Notes: generated from the sequence alone by a model not told the origin. Numbered from the stretch's first letter, positions 1 through 12,502 are shown. The stretch is 64,000 bases of DNA from Halomonas sp. CH40 (GCA_041875495.1 CP112982.1:1-64000); one strand, 5' to 3'. Numbers and translations are program-made.

Positions 1-1467
1 GTGTCTCTCGCGCTTTGGCAGCAATGCCTCGATTATCTGCAGGACGAGCTGAATTCGCAGCAGTTCAATACTTGGATACGTCCTCTTCAGGCCGAAGAAG
101 GCGAGTCCAATGAGCTGTGTCTTTTAGCGCCTAACCGTTTTGTACGTGATTGGGTAAATGATAAATATGCCAAACGAATCAGCGAGTTGGTCAGAGAGCT
201 CTCACCGGCAAAGCCTCCCAAGGTAAGCCTGACAGTCGGTAGCCGCCGCGTGGCTGCTCCTGCACCGCAGCCGCGTCAGCTGGGAACCCCCGTTTCAGCC
301 TCAGCCAACAGGTCGCCGTCACCGGCTGTCAGTACACCTTCACGCACTCATATGAACGATGATCGTGAAATTGATCAACTGCGTGAGGAATCTGCGTCTA
401 AACGCTCCGGTGAGCGTCAGGTGCAGGTCGAAGGCAGTCTGAAACACACCAGTGGCCTTAATCCTAACTTCACTTTTGAAACCTTCGTTGAAGGTAAATC
501 CAACCAATTGGCGCGGGCCGCATCACGTCAGGTATCAGAAAACCCCGGTGGGGCTTATAACCCGTTGTTTTTATATGGTGGTGTGGGATTGGGTAAGACC
601 CACCTGATGCATGCGGTGGGCAATGCGCTGGCAGAGCGGCGGGAAAATGCGCGCGTGGTGTATTTGCACTCAGAGCGTTTTGTAGCGGATATGGTAAAAG
701 CCCTGCAATTGAATGCCATCAATGACTTCAAGCGTTTTTACCGTAGTGTTGATGCCCTGTTGATTGATGATATTCAATTCTTTGCTGGTAAAGAGCGTTC
801 TCAGGAAGAGTTTTTCCATACGTTTAATGCCCTGCTGGAAGGTGGGCAGCAGATGATCCTTACCTCTGACCGCTATCCGAAAGAGATCAGTGGCGTTGAA
901 GAGCGTTTGAAATCACGTTTTGGTTGGGGGCTGACGGTGGCGATTGAACCACCTGAGCTTGAAACTCGCGTGGCCATTCTGATGAAGAAAGCCGATCAAT
1001 CCAAAGTGGATCTTCCCCATGATGCGGCGTTCTTTATTGCTCAGAAAATCCGCTCCAATGTCCGTGAGTTGGAAGGTGCCCTGAAAAAGGTGATTGCCGA
1101 CTCCCACTTCATGGGCAAACCCATCACTCAGGATTTCATTCGTGAGTCGCTGAAAGACCTCTTGGCCCTGCAGGATAAACAGGTGGGTGTGGATAATATT
1201 CAGCGTACAGTGGCAGAATATTACAAGATCAAGGTCGCTGATCTGCTTTCCAAAAGGCGTTCACGTTCTGTTGCAAGGCCGCGTCAGGTGGCAATGGCAC
1301 TTGCCAAAGAGCTTACCAATCACAGCTTGCCAGAGATTGGCGACGCCTTTGGTGGACGTGACCACACCACTGTGTTGCACGCCTGCCGCAAGGTAAAAGC
1401 CCTGCAGGAAGAAAATGCGGATATTCGTGAGGACTACAAGAATCTGTTGCGTCTGCTGACCAGCTAA
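1..1467 (+). CDS. dnaA: Chromosomal replication initiator protein DnaA
   Basis: DnaA binds DnaA boxes at oriC, melts the origin and loads the DnaB helicase. The 488-residue protein has the usual four-part plan: an N-terminal helicase/DiaA interaction domain (about 1-80), a variable Pro/Ser-rich linker (about 80-150), an AAA+ ATPase domain and a C-terminal helix-turn-helix DNA-binding domain. Walker A GGVGLGKT lies at 193-200, Walker B LLIDD at 253-257, and the DnaA-box recognition signature GGRDHTT at 451-457. The GTG at base 1 is taken as the start because the protein begins [10 protein letters not shown] like family members; the upstream region with the promoter and probably oriC lies outside the window. 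It heads the dnaA-dnaN-recF-gyrB run, with dnaN 23 bases downstream. Confidence 0.98.
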   Translation: MSLALWQQCLDYLQDELNSQQFNTWIRPLQAEEGESNELCLLAPNRFVRDWVNDKYAKRISELVRELSPAKPPKVSLTVGSRRVAAPAPQPRQLGTPVSASANRSPSPAVSTPSRTHMNDDREIDQLREESASKRSGERQVQVEGSLKHTSGLNPNFTFETFVEGKSNQLARAASRQVSENPGGAYNPLFLYGGVGLGKTHLMHAVGNALAERRENARVVYLHSERFVADMVKALQLNAINDFKRFYRSVDALLIDDIQFFAGKERSQEEFFHTFNALLEGGQQMILTSDRYPKEISGVEERLKSRFGWGLTVAIEPPELETRVAILMKKADQSKVDLPHDAAFFIAQKIRSNVRELEGALKKVIADSHFMGKPITQDFIRESLKDLLALQDKQVGVDNIQRTVAEYYKIKVADLLSKRRSRSVARPRQVAMALAKELTNHSLPEIGDAFGGRDHTTVLHACRKVKALQEENADIREDYKNLLRLLTS

Positions 1468-1490
1468 TTACCGACTAATCTGGAGCGTTG

Positions 1491-2594
1491 ATGAAATTTT
1501 CCATTTCCCGAGAGGCGTTGCTGCGTCCACTGACACTGGTAGCCGGCGTGGTCGAACGTCGGCAAACGCTACCTGTGCTCTCGAATGTACTCATTGAAAT
1601 TGAAGGCGACCAGGTCGCCTTGACCGGCACAGACCTTGAGGTTGAACTGATAGGACGCACGGTTGCCAGCGCTGTAGAGCAGGAAGGAGCCGCTACTGTA
1701 CCTGCCCGTAAGTTGATGGATATCTGTAAATCGCTGCCCGAACAGGCAGAGATTCAGCTGGCCGTTGAAGAGGGTCGTGCGGTATTACGTAGTGGTCGTT
1801 CGCGCTTTACACTTTCTACGCTTCCCGCCGCTGAATTTCCGAGTATCGAAGAAGCTGAAGGGGGGCAGGAATTAAGCGTCCCCAGGGGAACGCTCAAGCA
1901 CCTGATCGACTCGACGGCGTTTGCCATGGCCCAGCAGGATGTACGCTACTATCTGAACGGCCTGTTACTGGAAATTCAGACCAACCTGCTGCGCGCTGTC
2001 GCCACTGACGGGCACCGTCTGGCAATGTGTTCACGTTCAGTAGAGGTTGTTGTTGAGCAATCACAAAAGTTGATTGTGCCGCGTAAAGGTATTCTTGAGT
2101 TATCTCGCCTGCTGGATGACAGCGACGAACCAGTCAGCTTGACGTTAGGCTCAACCCATGTACGTGTACATACCGGTGACTTCACCTTTACGTCCAAGTT
2201 GATTGATGGCAAGTTTCCTGATTATGAACGGGTTGTGCCGCGTAACGGCGACAAGGTATTGCTTGCTGAGCGCGCTGATCTGCGCCAGATGCTGTCGCGT
2301 ACAGCCATTCTGTCCAACGAGAAATATCGAGGCGTGCGGCTCTATCTGGAACCCGGCAACCTCAAGGTCATGGCAAATAATCCTGAGCAGGAAGAAGCCG
2401 AGGAAAATATTGCGGTTGAATACAATGGCGCCGCGATGGAAATCGGTTTTAATGTCGGTTATCTCGTCGACGTGCTCTCGGTGTTGAATGAAGATCGCAT
2501 GCAAATGACGCTGGCAAATTCCAATAGCAGTGCTTTGATGGAAGAGCCTGGTGGTGGTGATGCCTTGTATGTTGTTATGCCAATGCGGTTGTAG
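1491..2594 (+). CDS. dnaN: DNA polymerase III beta sliding clamp
   Basis: The beta clamp is a ring-shaped dimer that tethers DNA polymerase III to DNA. The product is 367 residues, close to the 366 of E. coli, and shows the three repeated clamp domains along its length, ending in the conserved MPMRL tail that helps form the partner-binding pocket. The ATG at 1491 (MKFSISREALL) is chosen over an in-frame TTG at 1488 because GGAG at 1482-1485 is well spaced for it and family members begin MKF. It follows dnaA by 23 bases and is probably cotranscribed with it. A 124-base gap separates it from recF, in which I see no DnaA box. Confidence 0.98.
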   Translation: MKFSISREALLRPLTLVAGVVERRQTLPVLSNVLIEIEGDQVALTGTDLEVELIGRTVASAVEQEGAATVPARKLMDICKSLPEQAEIQLAVEEGRAVLRSGRSRFTLSTLPAAEFPSIEEAEGGQELSVPRGTLKHLIDSTAFAMAQQDVRYYLNGLLLEIQTNLLRAVATDGHRLAMCSRSVEVVVEQSQKLIVPRKGILELSRLLDDSDEPVSLTLGSTHVRVHTGDFTFTSKLIDGKFPDYERVVPRNGDKVLLAERADLRQMLSRTAILSNEKYRGVRLYLEPGNLKVMANNPEQEEAEENIAVEYNGAAMEIGFNVGYLVDVLSVLNEDRMQMTLANSNSSALMEEPGGGDALYVVMPMRL

Positions 2595-2718
2595 TGGTTG
2601 GTGTGACGGCTTTTTCTGCCAGCATTGTATGTCTGATCAGGCGGCGCCACTCTTTCCCGGTGGCTGCCGTCTATGTTTTTATATCCGTGAATAGCACCTC
2701 GACAGGGTTGCGTCTCCA

Positions 2719-3843
2719 ATGAGCATCCAACAGCTCAATTTTCAGGGGATACGAAACCTCCAGCCAACTCAGGTCTCTCCCTCAAGCCGCATCAATATTA
2801 TTAGCGGTGCCAATGGAAGCGGTAAAACCAGCTTGCTTGAAGGCATTAATATTCTTGGATTGGGGCGTTCATTTCGTACCCGTCAATTAAAGAATGTTAT
2901 TCAGCAGGGTGCCTCCGAGATGACGTTGTTTGCAAGGCTTGATGATGAGCAAGCCACCACTCTGGGTGTCCGTCGTCTACGTGAACAGCGCGAATTGGAG
3001 CTGCGTATTAAAAGCCAAAAGCAGGTTCGCCTGGTCGAGCTTGCTGAAATGATGCCGCTGCAATTAATTAATCCGGATGCTTTTCGCCTGCTTGAAGGCC
3101 CGCCTTCTGGCCGTAGAGAGTTTTTGGATTGGGGAGTGTTTCACGTGAAACATGAGTTCTTTAGCGTCTGGAAGCGGACGAGGCGGGCGCTGAAACATCG
3201 GAATGCTCTTCTCAGGCGTGGTAGAATATCCCCTGCCGAGATTGAGATATGGGAACAGGAACTGGCAAATAGCGGTGAAAGAATCGACCAGCAACGCCGA
3301 GAATGGTTTAGTAACTTTCTGCCGGTGTTTGAAGAAACGTTGCAATCATTATTATCGTTACAAGGGCTGACGCTTCACTATGCGCGAGGCTGGGATAAGA
3401 ATCGCCCCTTGGCGGACGTCTTGGCAGCAAGCCGCGCAACGGATGAGCAGATGGGGTTTACTCAACAAGGCCCGCAGCGCGCTGACCTGAGAATTAAGGT
3501 CAACAAGCAGCCAGCTGTTGAGGTGCTTTCCAGAGGTCAGCAAAAATTGGTAGTGAGTGCCCTAAAACTGGCACAAGGCCGATTTCTGGAAAGCACAGCT
3601 AACAGACATTGCGTGTACCTGATTGATGACTTGCCAGCTGAGCTGGATGAACAGCATCGCCAGCGGTTTTGTCACCTTCTTGAATCTATTCAATGTCAGG
3701 CTTTTATAACGAGCGTCGAACCAACCGCCCTACAGAGTCGATGGCTTTCCGGTACTGAAGTGAAGATGTTTCACGTGAAACATGTTGAGCAGGATGGGGG
3801 AGTGCAGCCACTGTTAAGCCAGTTAAAAGAAACTGGGCAGTGA
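2719..3843 (+). CDS. recF: DNA replication and repair protein RecF
   Basis: RecF is an SMC-like ATPase that, with RecO and RecR, loads RecA at single-strand gaps. The 374-residue product has Walker A GANGSGKT at 33-40, an ABC signature LSRGQQK in the C-terminal third, and a Walker B segment LIDDLPAELD after it. It is slightly longer than E. coli RecF (357). Two perfect 16-bp parS sequences lie inside the reading frame, at 3137-3152 and 3767-3782. Both read as FHVKH in the same codon phase (residues 141-145 and 351-355). FHV-type motifs at these two places are, from memory, common in RecF proteins, so the DNA element seems fitted onto conserved protein sequence. Confidence 0.97.
   Translation: MSIQQLNFQGIRNLQPTQVSPSSRINIISGANGSGKTSLLEGINILGLGRSFRTRQLKNVIQQGASEMTLFARLDDEQATTLGVRRLREQRELELRIKSQKQVRLVELAEMMPLQLINPDAFRLLEGPPSGRREFLDWGVFHVKHEFFSVWKRTRRALKHRNALLRRGRISPAEIEIWEQELANSGERIDQQRREWFSNFLPVFEETLQSLLSLQGLTLHYARGWDKNRPLADVLAASRATDEQMGFTQQGPQRADLRIKVNKQPAVEVLSRGQQKLVVSALKLAQGRFLESTANRHCVYLIDDLPAELDEQHRQRFCHLLESIQCQAFITSVEPTALQSRWLSGTEVKMFHVKHVEQDGGVQPLLSQLKETGQ
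3137..3152. other. parS: parS centromere site 1 (inside recF)
   Basis: The sequence TGTTTCACGTGAAACA is a perfect palindrome identical to the bacterial ParB-binding parS consensus. It lies inside recF, coding FHVKH at residues 141-145. ParB would load here and spread. Identical copies occur at 3767, 6382 and 6554. Confidence 0.93.
3767..3782. other. parS: parS centromere site 2 (inside recF)
   Basis: A second perfect TGTTTCACGTGAAACA copy near the 3' end of recF, coding FHVKH at residues 351-355, with the same codon phase as site 1. The palindrome means either strand orientation is equivalent. Confidence 0.93.
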
Positions 3844-3869
3844 GCTTTGCAAGAGTCGTGCAACACTAA

Positions 3870-6353
<2,484 letters not shown>

Positions 6354-6381
6354 TCGGTAATGAAACTGAGAAAGCAAAAGA

Positions 6382-6397
6382 TGTTTCACGTGAAACA
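6382..6397. other. parS: parS centromere site 3 (after gyrB)
   Basis: Perfect TGTTTCACGTGAAACA in the gyrB-glyS intergenic region, 28 bases after the gyrB stop and before the gyrB terminator. Confidence 0.93.
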
Positions 6398-6438
6398 CCT
6401 TCCGCCTCTCTGATCTAAAGCAGGTTATGCTATCAAAA

Positions 6439-6471
6439 ACGCCGCTGAACCATTGAGTTCAGCGGCGTTTT
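6439..6471 (+). terminator. Rho-independent terminator of gyrB
   Basis: A perfect 12-bp stem (6439-6450 with 6457-6468) with a 6-base loop is followed by a short T run. It lies 85 bases after gyrB, the last gene of the dnaA-side run, and ends rightward transcription before the convergent glyS. Confidence 0.85.
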
Positions 6472-6553
6472 CCTTTGCCTGTTCTGAGTTGATGACACCA
6501 TCCCGGTCGAGAATGATCAGTTTTTGCGCAGAAATCGACATGGCGTAGCTCTG

Positions 6554-6569
6554 TGTTTCACGTGAAACA
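6554..6569. other. parS: parS centromere site 4 (gyrB-glyS intergenic)
   Basis: Perfect TGTTTCACGTGAAACA between the gyrB terminator and the glyS terminator. It is the fourth identical copy within 3.4 kb. Confidence 0.93.
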
Positions 6570-6586
6570 TCGTCAGTGAGTAAGAC

Positions 6587-6613
6587 ATAAAAAACCCGGC
6601 ATAGCCGGGTTTT
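6587..6613 (-). terminator. Rho-independent terminator of glyS
   Basis: Read on the minus strand, a 10-bp stem AAAACCCGGC / GCCGGGTTTT with a 3-base loop continues into a T run (GGGTTTTTTATG). It lies 35 bases beyond the glyS stop. The stem is symmetric enough to work weakly on the other strand. Confidence 0.85.
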
Positions 6614-6647
6614 CGATTAGCATATATAAACTTCATGCGTCCGCGTA

Positions 6648-8714
6648 TTACTGAGGAAGTTCAGAAATATCGGCAACTTCAAGGAATAACGCCTGCAGGC
6701 TGGCCAACAATGCCAGGCGATTGTTACGCACGGCAGTATCGTCCGCCATCACCATTACCTGATCAAAGAAGTCATCAATCGGCTGGCGTAGTGTTGCCAA
6801 GGTGTCGAGAGCTTCCATGTAATGACCACCTGCAAACAGCGGAGCAACACTTTCCCGCCGATTGGTAATTTCATGGTAAAGATTCTTTTCAGCCTCTTCA
6901 CTCAACAGGCTGGCATCTACCTGGGCGCCACCATCATGGGACTGCTTGGTTAAGATGTTGGAAACACGCTTGTTGGCAGCGGCGAGGGCGGCTGCTTCTT
7001 CACGCTGGGCAAAGGCTTTTACCGCACGCAGGCGGCGGGCAAAATCCAAGGGCTTGGTAACCGGACGGGCACGAACAGCAAGGTACATTTCAGCGCTGAT
7101 GCCTTCTTCCTGACCCCAGGCACGGAAGCGATCCATTACATAGGTCAACACATCCTCTACCAAGCTATCTGTTTTGGGTAGGTCACGATGTTGCTCAGCG
7201 GCACAAGCCAACAGCTCGCGCAAATCCAGATTCAGCTCGCCCTTGATCAGGATGTTGAGCACGCCTATGGAGGCACGGCGCAGAGCGAAGGGATCTTTGG
7301 CGCCGGTCGGGCGTTGGCCAATCCCAAAAATACCTACCAGGGTATCCAGACGGTCAGCAAGCGCCAGCGCCTTGCCGGTCGCGGTATGTGGAATATCATC
7401 GGCGGCAAAGCGGGGCAGATACTGTTCTTCCAGCGCCGTTGCGACTTCGTGGGGTTCGCCATCCTGTTTGGCATAATAGTGGCCCATGATGCCCTGCAGT
7501 TCAGGGAATTCCAGTACCATTTCAGTGACCAGGTCACACTTGGCAAGTTCGGCGGCGCGTTGGGCCAAAGCCGGATCACCGCCAATCTGATTGGCAATCA
7601 GTTGGGCAATGGTGCTTGTACGGCGTGCCTTATCCGCCAGGGTGCCCAGCTTCTGCTGAAACACAACGCTTTCCAGCATGGGAATGCGGCTGGCCAGGGT
7701 GCGCTTACGGTCTGTTTCGTAGAAGAAGGCAGCATCGGCCAGGCGAGGCCGAATGACCTTTTCGTTGCCCTGGATAACCTGATCCGGATCCTGGCTCTCA
7801 ATGTTAGAAATGGTGATAAACAGCGGCTTGAGCTGGCCGCTGTCATCTACCAGATGGAAGTACTTCTGGTTGGCTTTCATCGAAGAAATCAGGCATTCGG
7901 CAGGTACTTCCAGGAAACGCTCATCGAAGCTGCCTGTCAGGGCGACGGGCCACTCTACCAAGCCACTGACCTCTGCCAGCAGTGACTCGTCAATCACGGC
8001 GGTTGCTTCCTGAACTTCCGCCTCAGACAGAACCTGTTCACGAATACGCTCGCGGCGCCTGTCGCGGTTGGCCAGTACATAGGCGTCTTCAAGCGCTGCC
8101 AGGTAGTCATCTGCATGGGCCAACTGAATGGCATCCGGGGCGTGGAAGCGGTGGCCGAAGGTGGTGCGGCTAGCTTCCAGGCCCAGGACTTCAGCGGCAA
8201 TGACATCGCTGCCATACAGGGCGACCAGCCAGTGAACCGGGCGGGAGAATTCAACCCGTGAGGCACCCCAGCGCATGTTCTTGGGCACGGGTAGCCCGCC
8301 AATGGCCTTGCGCACAATCTCAGGCAACAAGGCCTGAATGGTCTCACCGGCTTGCTGTTCGTGATAACCCAGCCAGGTGCCTTTATCGGTTTCCAGGTGG
8401 ATCAGTTGATCCACCGTAACACCGCAGGAGCGGGCGAAGCCCTCAGCGGCCTTGGTAGGTTGACCATCCTTGAAGGCAGCGGCCAGGGCTGGCCCGCGGC
8501 GCTCCACGTTGCGGTCTGGCTGTTTATCAGCCAGTTCGCGCACCTGGACGGCCAGGCGGCGCGGGCTGGCATAGGCGGTGACGTTATCAAAGGTGACGCC
8601 GGCTTCTTCCAGGCCGCGCTGAATGCCATTGGCAAAGGCATCTGACAGCGTATCCAACGCCGAGGGCGGAAGCTCTTCTGCGCCGAGTTCCAATAGAAGC
8701 GTATTAACAGCCAT
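6648..8714 (-). CDS. glyS: Glycine--tRNA ligase beta subunit
   Basis: This is the beta subunit of the heterotetrameric (alpha2beta2) glycyl-tRNA synthetase, which charges tRNA-Gly. The 688-residue product starts [17 protein letters not shown], the classic GlyS opening, and ends in a C-terminal anticodon-binding region with MVMADDTAVRNNRLALLASL. The length matches E. coli (689). Its start codon overlaps the glyQ stop by one base (TAATG), so translation is probably coupled and subunit synthesis balanced. A terminator follows at 6587-6613. Confidence 0.98.
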   Translation of the reverse strand: MAVNTLLLELGAEELPPSALDTLSDAFANGIQRGLEEAGVTFDNVTAYASPRRLAVQVRELADKQPDRNVERRGPALAAAFKDGQPTKAAEGFARSCGVTVDQLIHLETDKGTWLGYHEQQAGETIQALLPEIVRKAIGGLPVPKNMRWGASRVEFSRPVHWLVALYGSDVIAAEVLGLEASRTTFGHRFHAPDAIQLAHADDYLAALEDAYVLANRDRRRERIREQVLSEAEVQEATAVIDESLLAEVSGLVEWPVALTGSFDERFLEVPAECLISSMKANQKYFHLVDDSGQLKPLFITISNIESQDPDQVIQGNEKVIRPRLADAAFFYETDRKRTLASRIPMLESVVFQQKLGTLADKARRTSTIAQLIANQIGGDPALAQRAAELAKCDLVTEMVLEFPELQGIMGHYYAKQDGEPHEVATALEEQYLPRFAADDIPHTATGKALALADRLDTLVGIFGIGQRPTGAKDPFALRRASIGVLNILIKGELNLDLRELLACAAEQHRDLPKTDSLVEDVLTYVMDRFRAWGQEEGISAEMYLAVRARPVTKPLDFARRLRAVKAFAQREEAAALAAANKRVSNILTKQSHDGGAQVDASLLSEEAEKNLYHEITNRRESVAPLFAGGHYMEALDTLATLRQPIDDFFDQVMVMADDTAVRNNRLALLASLQALFLEVADISELPQ

Positions 8715-9673
8715 TATGCGTCTCCCTGATCGGCCAAGAGTTCACGCCGTAAGGCCTCTGGCGCCATGGGGAAACCTTCGGCTTTGCGTGAGTCATAATA
8801 AGAATGGGCAACATTGCGAGCCATGGTACGTACTCGCAGGATAAAGCGCTGACGCTCGGTCACTGAGATGGCGTGACGGGCGTCCAGCAGGTTGAAGGTG
8901 TGAGACGCTTTCAGCACCTGTTCGTAAGCGGGCAGCGGTAGCTTGGCATCAAGCAGCTTGCCGCACTCCTGCTCCTGATGATCAAAGGCCTTGAACAGTT
9001 GCTCAACGTCGGCATGTTCGAAATTGTAGGTGGATTGCTCGCGCTCGTTCTGAAGGTAAACGTCGCCATAGGTGACCTTGCTGCCATCCGGTGCGACGGT
9101 CCACACCAGATCATAGACGCTGTCCACGTCCTGCAGGTACATGGCAATCCGCTCAATACCGTAGGTCAGCTCACCGGTGACCGGGAAACACTCAATGCCG
9201 CCTGCCTGCTGGAAATAGGTAAACTGGGTAACTTCCATGCCGTTCAGCCAGATTTCCCAGCCCAGGCCCCAGGCGCCCAGAGTAGGGGATTCCCAGTTGT
9301 CTTCGACAAAGCGGATATCATGCACCAGAGGGTCAAGCCCCAGGCGCTTCAACGAGCCCAGGTAAAGCTCCTGGAAGTTGGCCGGTGATGGTTTCATTAC
9401 CACCTGGAACTGGTAGTAATGCTGCAGGCGGTTCGGGTTTTCGCCATAGCGGCCATCGGTGGGGCGGCGTGACGGCTGAACATAGGCTGCATTCCAGGTT
9501 TCAGGACCAATGGAGCGCAAAAAGGTGGCCGGATGAAAGGTACCCGCGCCAACTTCCATATCCAGTGGCTGTAGCACAACACAACCTTGCTCTGCCCAAT
9601 ATTGCTGCAGGGCAAGGATTAATCCTTGAAAGGTCGACACATCAGGTGCCGCGCTTGGGGTTGAATCACTCAT
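8714..9673 (-). CDS. glyQ: Glycine--tRNA ligase alpha subunit
   Basis: The alpha subunit carries the class II catalytic core that activates glycine. The 319-residue product shows [48 protein letters not shown] and [18 protein letters not shown], all typical of GlyQ. The ATG at 9673 ([11 protein letters not shown]) is chosen by family length; an in-frame GTG at 9703 and an ATG at 9688 exist, and none has a clear ribosome-binding site. It is the first gene of the glyQ-glyS operon and is divergent from waaF, with 140 bases between them that must hold both promoters. Confidence 0.96.
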   Translation of the reverse strand: MSDSTPSAAPDVSTFQGLILALQQYWAEQGCVVLQPLDMEVGAGTFHPATFLRSIGPETWNAAYVQPSRRPTDGRYGENPNRLQHYYQFQVVMKPSPANFQELYLGSLKRLGLDPLVHDIRFVEDNWESPTLGAWGLGWEIWLNGMEVTQFTYFQQAGGIECFPVTGELTYGIERIAMYLQDVDSVYDLVWTVAPDGSKVTYGDVYLQNEREQSTYNFEHADVEQLFKAFDHQEQECGKLLDAKLPLPAYEQVLKASHTFNLLDARHAISVTERQRFILRVRTMARNVAHSYYDSRKAEGFPMAPEALRRELLADQGDA

Positions 9674-9813
9674 CGGGAAAAGCACCATTGGCCATGAATT
9701 CACAGAGCGTCAAGTATACAATCACAAGCAGGCAGGTTATAGGCGCATGGAGTATCCATTACTATCCAGCAAAGCTATGCTTTAACCCTTTCGTACCACA
9801 GTGAGCGTTATGA

Positions 9814-10854
9814 ATGAATGAGTCCGCCAAGCGGCTACTGGTAATTGGCCCCTCCTGGGTGGGGGACATGGTCATGGCCCAGAGTCTGTTTATCACCCTG
9901 AAACAGCGTAATCCTGAAGCTATGCTGGGCGTGGTGGCACCGGCCTGGTTCCAGCCGATTCTGGCGCGCATGCCGGAAGTGGATGAGGTGTTGCCATTGG
10001 GCGTTGGGCATGGCGAGTTCGGCATCAAAACGCGTCGGGAGCTGGCCGGTAAGCTTAAAGGGCGTTACGATCGTGCCATTGTGCTGCCGCGTTCCTGGAA
10101 AGCAGCCCTGGTGCCTTTTCTTGCGCGTATTCCTGAGCGTGTCGGCTTTCTTGGCGAGCAGCGCTATGGCTTGCTGAAAGAGCGCCGCAAACTCGATAAA
10201 CAGGTGCTTGACCAGACGGTGAAGCGTTTTGTATCGCTAGGGTTGTCAGAAGACGAAGCCAGCGCGGGGCAGTTTGCCATTCCACGTCCCCGCCTGATGA
10301 TTGATCGCGATAATCTGGTCAATCTGCGTATTGCTCACCACCTGTCTTCCCGACCCGCGGTCGGCCTGATGCCAGGCGCCGAGTATGGCCCTGCCAAGCA
10401 GTGGCCGCTAACCTATTTTCATCAGCTGGCTGAGCGCCTAATGAGTGACGGCTATGAGGTACGTATCTTCGGTGGCCCCAAGGATCAGGATGCCGGTGAT
10501 GTGATTGCCGAAGGGTTGCTGCATACCCATAATCTGTGTGGCAAGACAGGCCTGGCGGATGCCGTTGATCTGTTGGCGGATTGTGGCCAAGTGGTGACCA
10601 ACGATTCGGGGCTGATGCACGTTGCCGCTGCAGTAGGTACTCGGGTACATGCTGTTTATGGTTCTTCATCACCTGCCTACACGCCACCGTTGACTGCCAA
10701 CGCACAGATTCACTATCTAGCGCTGGAATGCTCTCCCTGCTTTCAGCGTGAATGCCCGCTGGGCCACACAAATTGCCTGAATAAACTGGATGTCGAGGGT
10801 GTCTATGCGGCTATCAGGTCAACGCCACGTCCACTGAAACTCAATGCGCAATAG
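9814..10854 (+). CDS. waaF: ADP-heptose--LPS heptosyltransferase II
   Basis: WaaF is a GT9 enzyme that adds the second L,D-heptose to the LPS inner core from ADP-heptose on the cytoplasmic face. The 346-residue product has the N-terminal signature LLVIGPSWVGDMVMAQSLF, PAWFQPILARMPEVDE, the mid-region MPGAEYGPAKQWP, and the nucleotide-sugar motif VTNDSGLMHVAAAVGTRVHA. These match WaaF closely along the whole length. The gene overlaps the convergent phosphoglycerol transferase gene by 14 bases at its 3' end. It opens the LPS region, whose other heptose gene remnants, at 21.6 kb, are broken. Confidence 0.95.
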   Translation: MNESAKRLLVIGPSWVGDMVMAQSLFITLKQRNPEAMLGVVAPAWFQPILARMPEVDEVLPLGVGHGEFGIKTRRELAGKLKGRYDRAIVLPRSWKAALVPFLARIPERVGFLGEQRYGLLKERRKLDKQVLDQTVKRFVSLGLSEDEASAGQFAIPRPRLMIDRDNLVNLRIAHHLSSRPAVGLMPGAEYGPAKQWPLTYFHQLAERLMSDGYEVRIFGGPKDQDAGDVIAEGLLHTHNLCGKTGLADAVDLLADCGQVVTNDSGLMHVAAAVGTRVHAVYGSSSPAYTPPLTANAQIHYLALECSPCFQRECPLGHTNCLNKLDVEGVYAAIRSTPRPLKLNAQ

Positions 10855-12502
10855 GGTGTTCTTCTGTAGTGTCCTGCGGGGTTTCAAGTATTTGTGACTC
10901 TGTATCCGGGAGACTCTCAGGTTCTGAAGTCCGCTGAGGAGCCAACCCCTCCCACAGGCGCTGCTGCAGTTCGCTTTCTGCGTGTAAGCGCTCATTGATA
11001 GCTGCAACACCATGGCGCTCTATCAGGGTTTCCGAATCGCTGAGTAGCGAAACCCCCAGACCTGCCCGTGAGTTGTGCGGCGTATAGCCAAGCGCGTCCA
11101 GCAGAGTTGGAAAAACATCCATGGTCGAGGCGCTGCGTGTGATGCGCTGGGGCGCTTGATCGCTACCTAGCAGAATAAAGGTATTGTCCCTATCCAGAGT
11201 GGTCAGCTCATCCCATACTGAAACGCGCATGGTGAGGTGATCACTGAGAATCGCCACCACGGTATTCTCAAGCAGGTCGCGTTCTTCCAGGCGTTCGATA
11301 AGGTCGCGCGCCAGCCAGGCCGAGCACTCTACTGAATACAGAATATCGACCTCATCCCACTCGCCTTGCCGCTCAACGCAGCGCTGGGCGGGATAGCCGT
11401 TGGGCGCATGACCGGTAATGCTCAGGTTAACGACCCCCCAGGGGCTATCCGATTGGCGATCCAGGCGCTCGATTTCTTTCAGCGTCAAATCATAAAGGGT
11501 GTCATCATAAAGCCCCCAGTCATTGACGTATTCAGGATCTTCCAGCTGAGTCTGCAGAGCTTGCAGGCCGTAGACATGCTCAAATCCATGGTCGCGATAA
11601 AAACGCCCTTTACCGGCGAACTCGGTGCTGGCACCGCCCAGAAAGCTCAGCTGATAGCCCTGCGCACTGAGCAGGTCACCCAGGCATTCAACGCCTGGCA
11701 CCACGGATGAAAGCGGCTCAAACTGGCGATCATGCAAAAGCCCGGCAGGCATCAAGGGGGCGCCGCACTGGCTGGCAATCATACCGGCCATGGTCCAGCC
11801 GGTATTATCAAGCTGCTTAACACCTTCAAATACCAGGCCCTGCTCGCCCAGATGGTCGAGATCTGCATAGGCATCACCAAAGGCAGGATGACTATAGGTG
11901 CGCTCAATGCTTTCCAGATACAGCACCAGCAGGTTGGGAGGGGAAGATTGAGAAGCAATGTCTGGCGTGACATAACGTCTGTCCAGCCAGCCATGATCAT
12001 CCGCCACTACTACCGCGCTGCGCTGCCCCAGGCTGTAAAGCAGGGGGTTAGTTGCCATCAATAATACGGCAAGGAAAGGCTCCGAGCGTCGCCAGCGCCA
12101 GTCATTGCGTGCCAGCCAGGTGATTGAGATCAGCATTGCCAGCATGATCAGGGTGTAAAGAACCGCCGCCACTAGCCGCCCGGACCCGCCGTGGTCTTCC
12201 ATGCCCGCCTGAAGGTGGTAAAAAACAGCCCCGATATCAACATCACCAAAACTGTCAGCCAGGTAAATGTACAAGCCCCAAAGGCACAGCGGTAGCAATG
12301 ACCAGGGGGTTAGCTTGCGATAGCGGCGATAGCGTGGCTGCCCGCTACCCAGGCGGCGGCCAAGCCAGACAAAGGCGATGGCTATAAACGCAAACGACCA
12401 CCAGGGGAGCCGGGTCAATATGGCAATCGCATAGCCCAGCCCGACACCGATAATGACGAGTGGTAACCAGGTACCAGGCGGCGGAAGCTTGAATCGGGGC
12501 AT
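10841..12502 (-). CDS. Sulfatase/phosphoglycerol transferase-family membrane protein (OpgB/MdoB-like)
   Basis: The 553-residue product has about four N-terminal membrane segments followed by a periplasmic alkaline-phosphatase-fold domain. That domain has the motifs NLLVLYLESIERTY, LDNTGWTMAGMIASQCG (with the likely nucleophile threonine), GGASTEFAGKG and AILSDHLTMR. These resemble OpgB/MdoB, which moves phosphoglycerol from phosphatidylglycerol to osmoregulated periplasmic glucans, but also LTA-synthase-like and phosphoethanolamine transferases. Given the LPS neighbours, a core-modifying role is possible. The ATG at 12502 (MPRFKLPPPG) has a good site, GGAG, four bases upstream; an in-frame extension to 12595 lacks one. 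It is shorter than E. coli MdoB (763). It overlaps waaF convergently by 14 bases. Confidence 0.85.
   Translation of the reverse strand: MPRFKLPPPGTWLPLVIIGVGLGYAIAILTRLPWWSFAFIAIAFVWLGRRLGSGQPRYRRYRKLTPWSLLPLCLWGLYIYLADSFGDVDIGAVFYHLQAGMEDHGGSGRLVAAVLYTLIMLAMLISITWLARNDWRWRRSEPFLAVLLMATNPLLYSLGQRSAVVVADDHGWLDRRYVTPDIASQSSPPNLLVLYLESIERTYSHPAFGDAYADLDHLGEQGLVFEGVKQLDNTGWTMAGMIASQCGAPLMPAGLLHDRQFEPLSSVVPGVECLGDLLSAQGYQLSFLGGASTEFAGKGRFYRDHGFEHVYGLQALQTQLEDPEYVNDWGLYDDTLYDLTLKEIERLDRQSDSPWGVVNLSITGHAPNGYPAQRCVERQGEWDEVDILYSVECSAWLARDLIERLEERDLLENTVVAILSDHLTMRVSVWDELTTLDRDNTFILLGSDQAPQRITRSASTMDVFPTLLDALGYTPHNSRAGLGVSLLSDSETLIERHGVAAINERLHAESELQQRLWEGLAPQRTSEPESLPDTESQILETPQDTTEEHPIAH

Noticed and set aside
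7188..7985. 265-codon frame opposite glyS
   Set aside because: The minus-strand glyS explains the region; no motif or start signal supports it.
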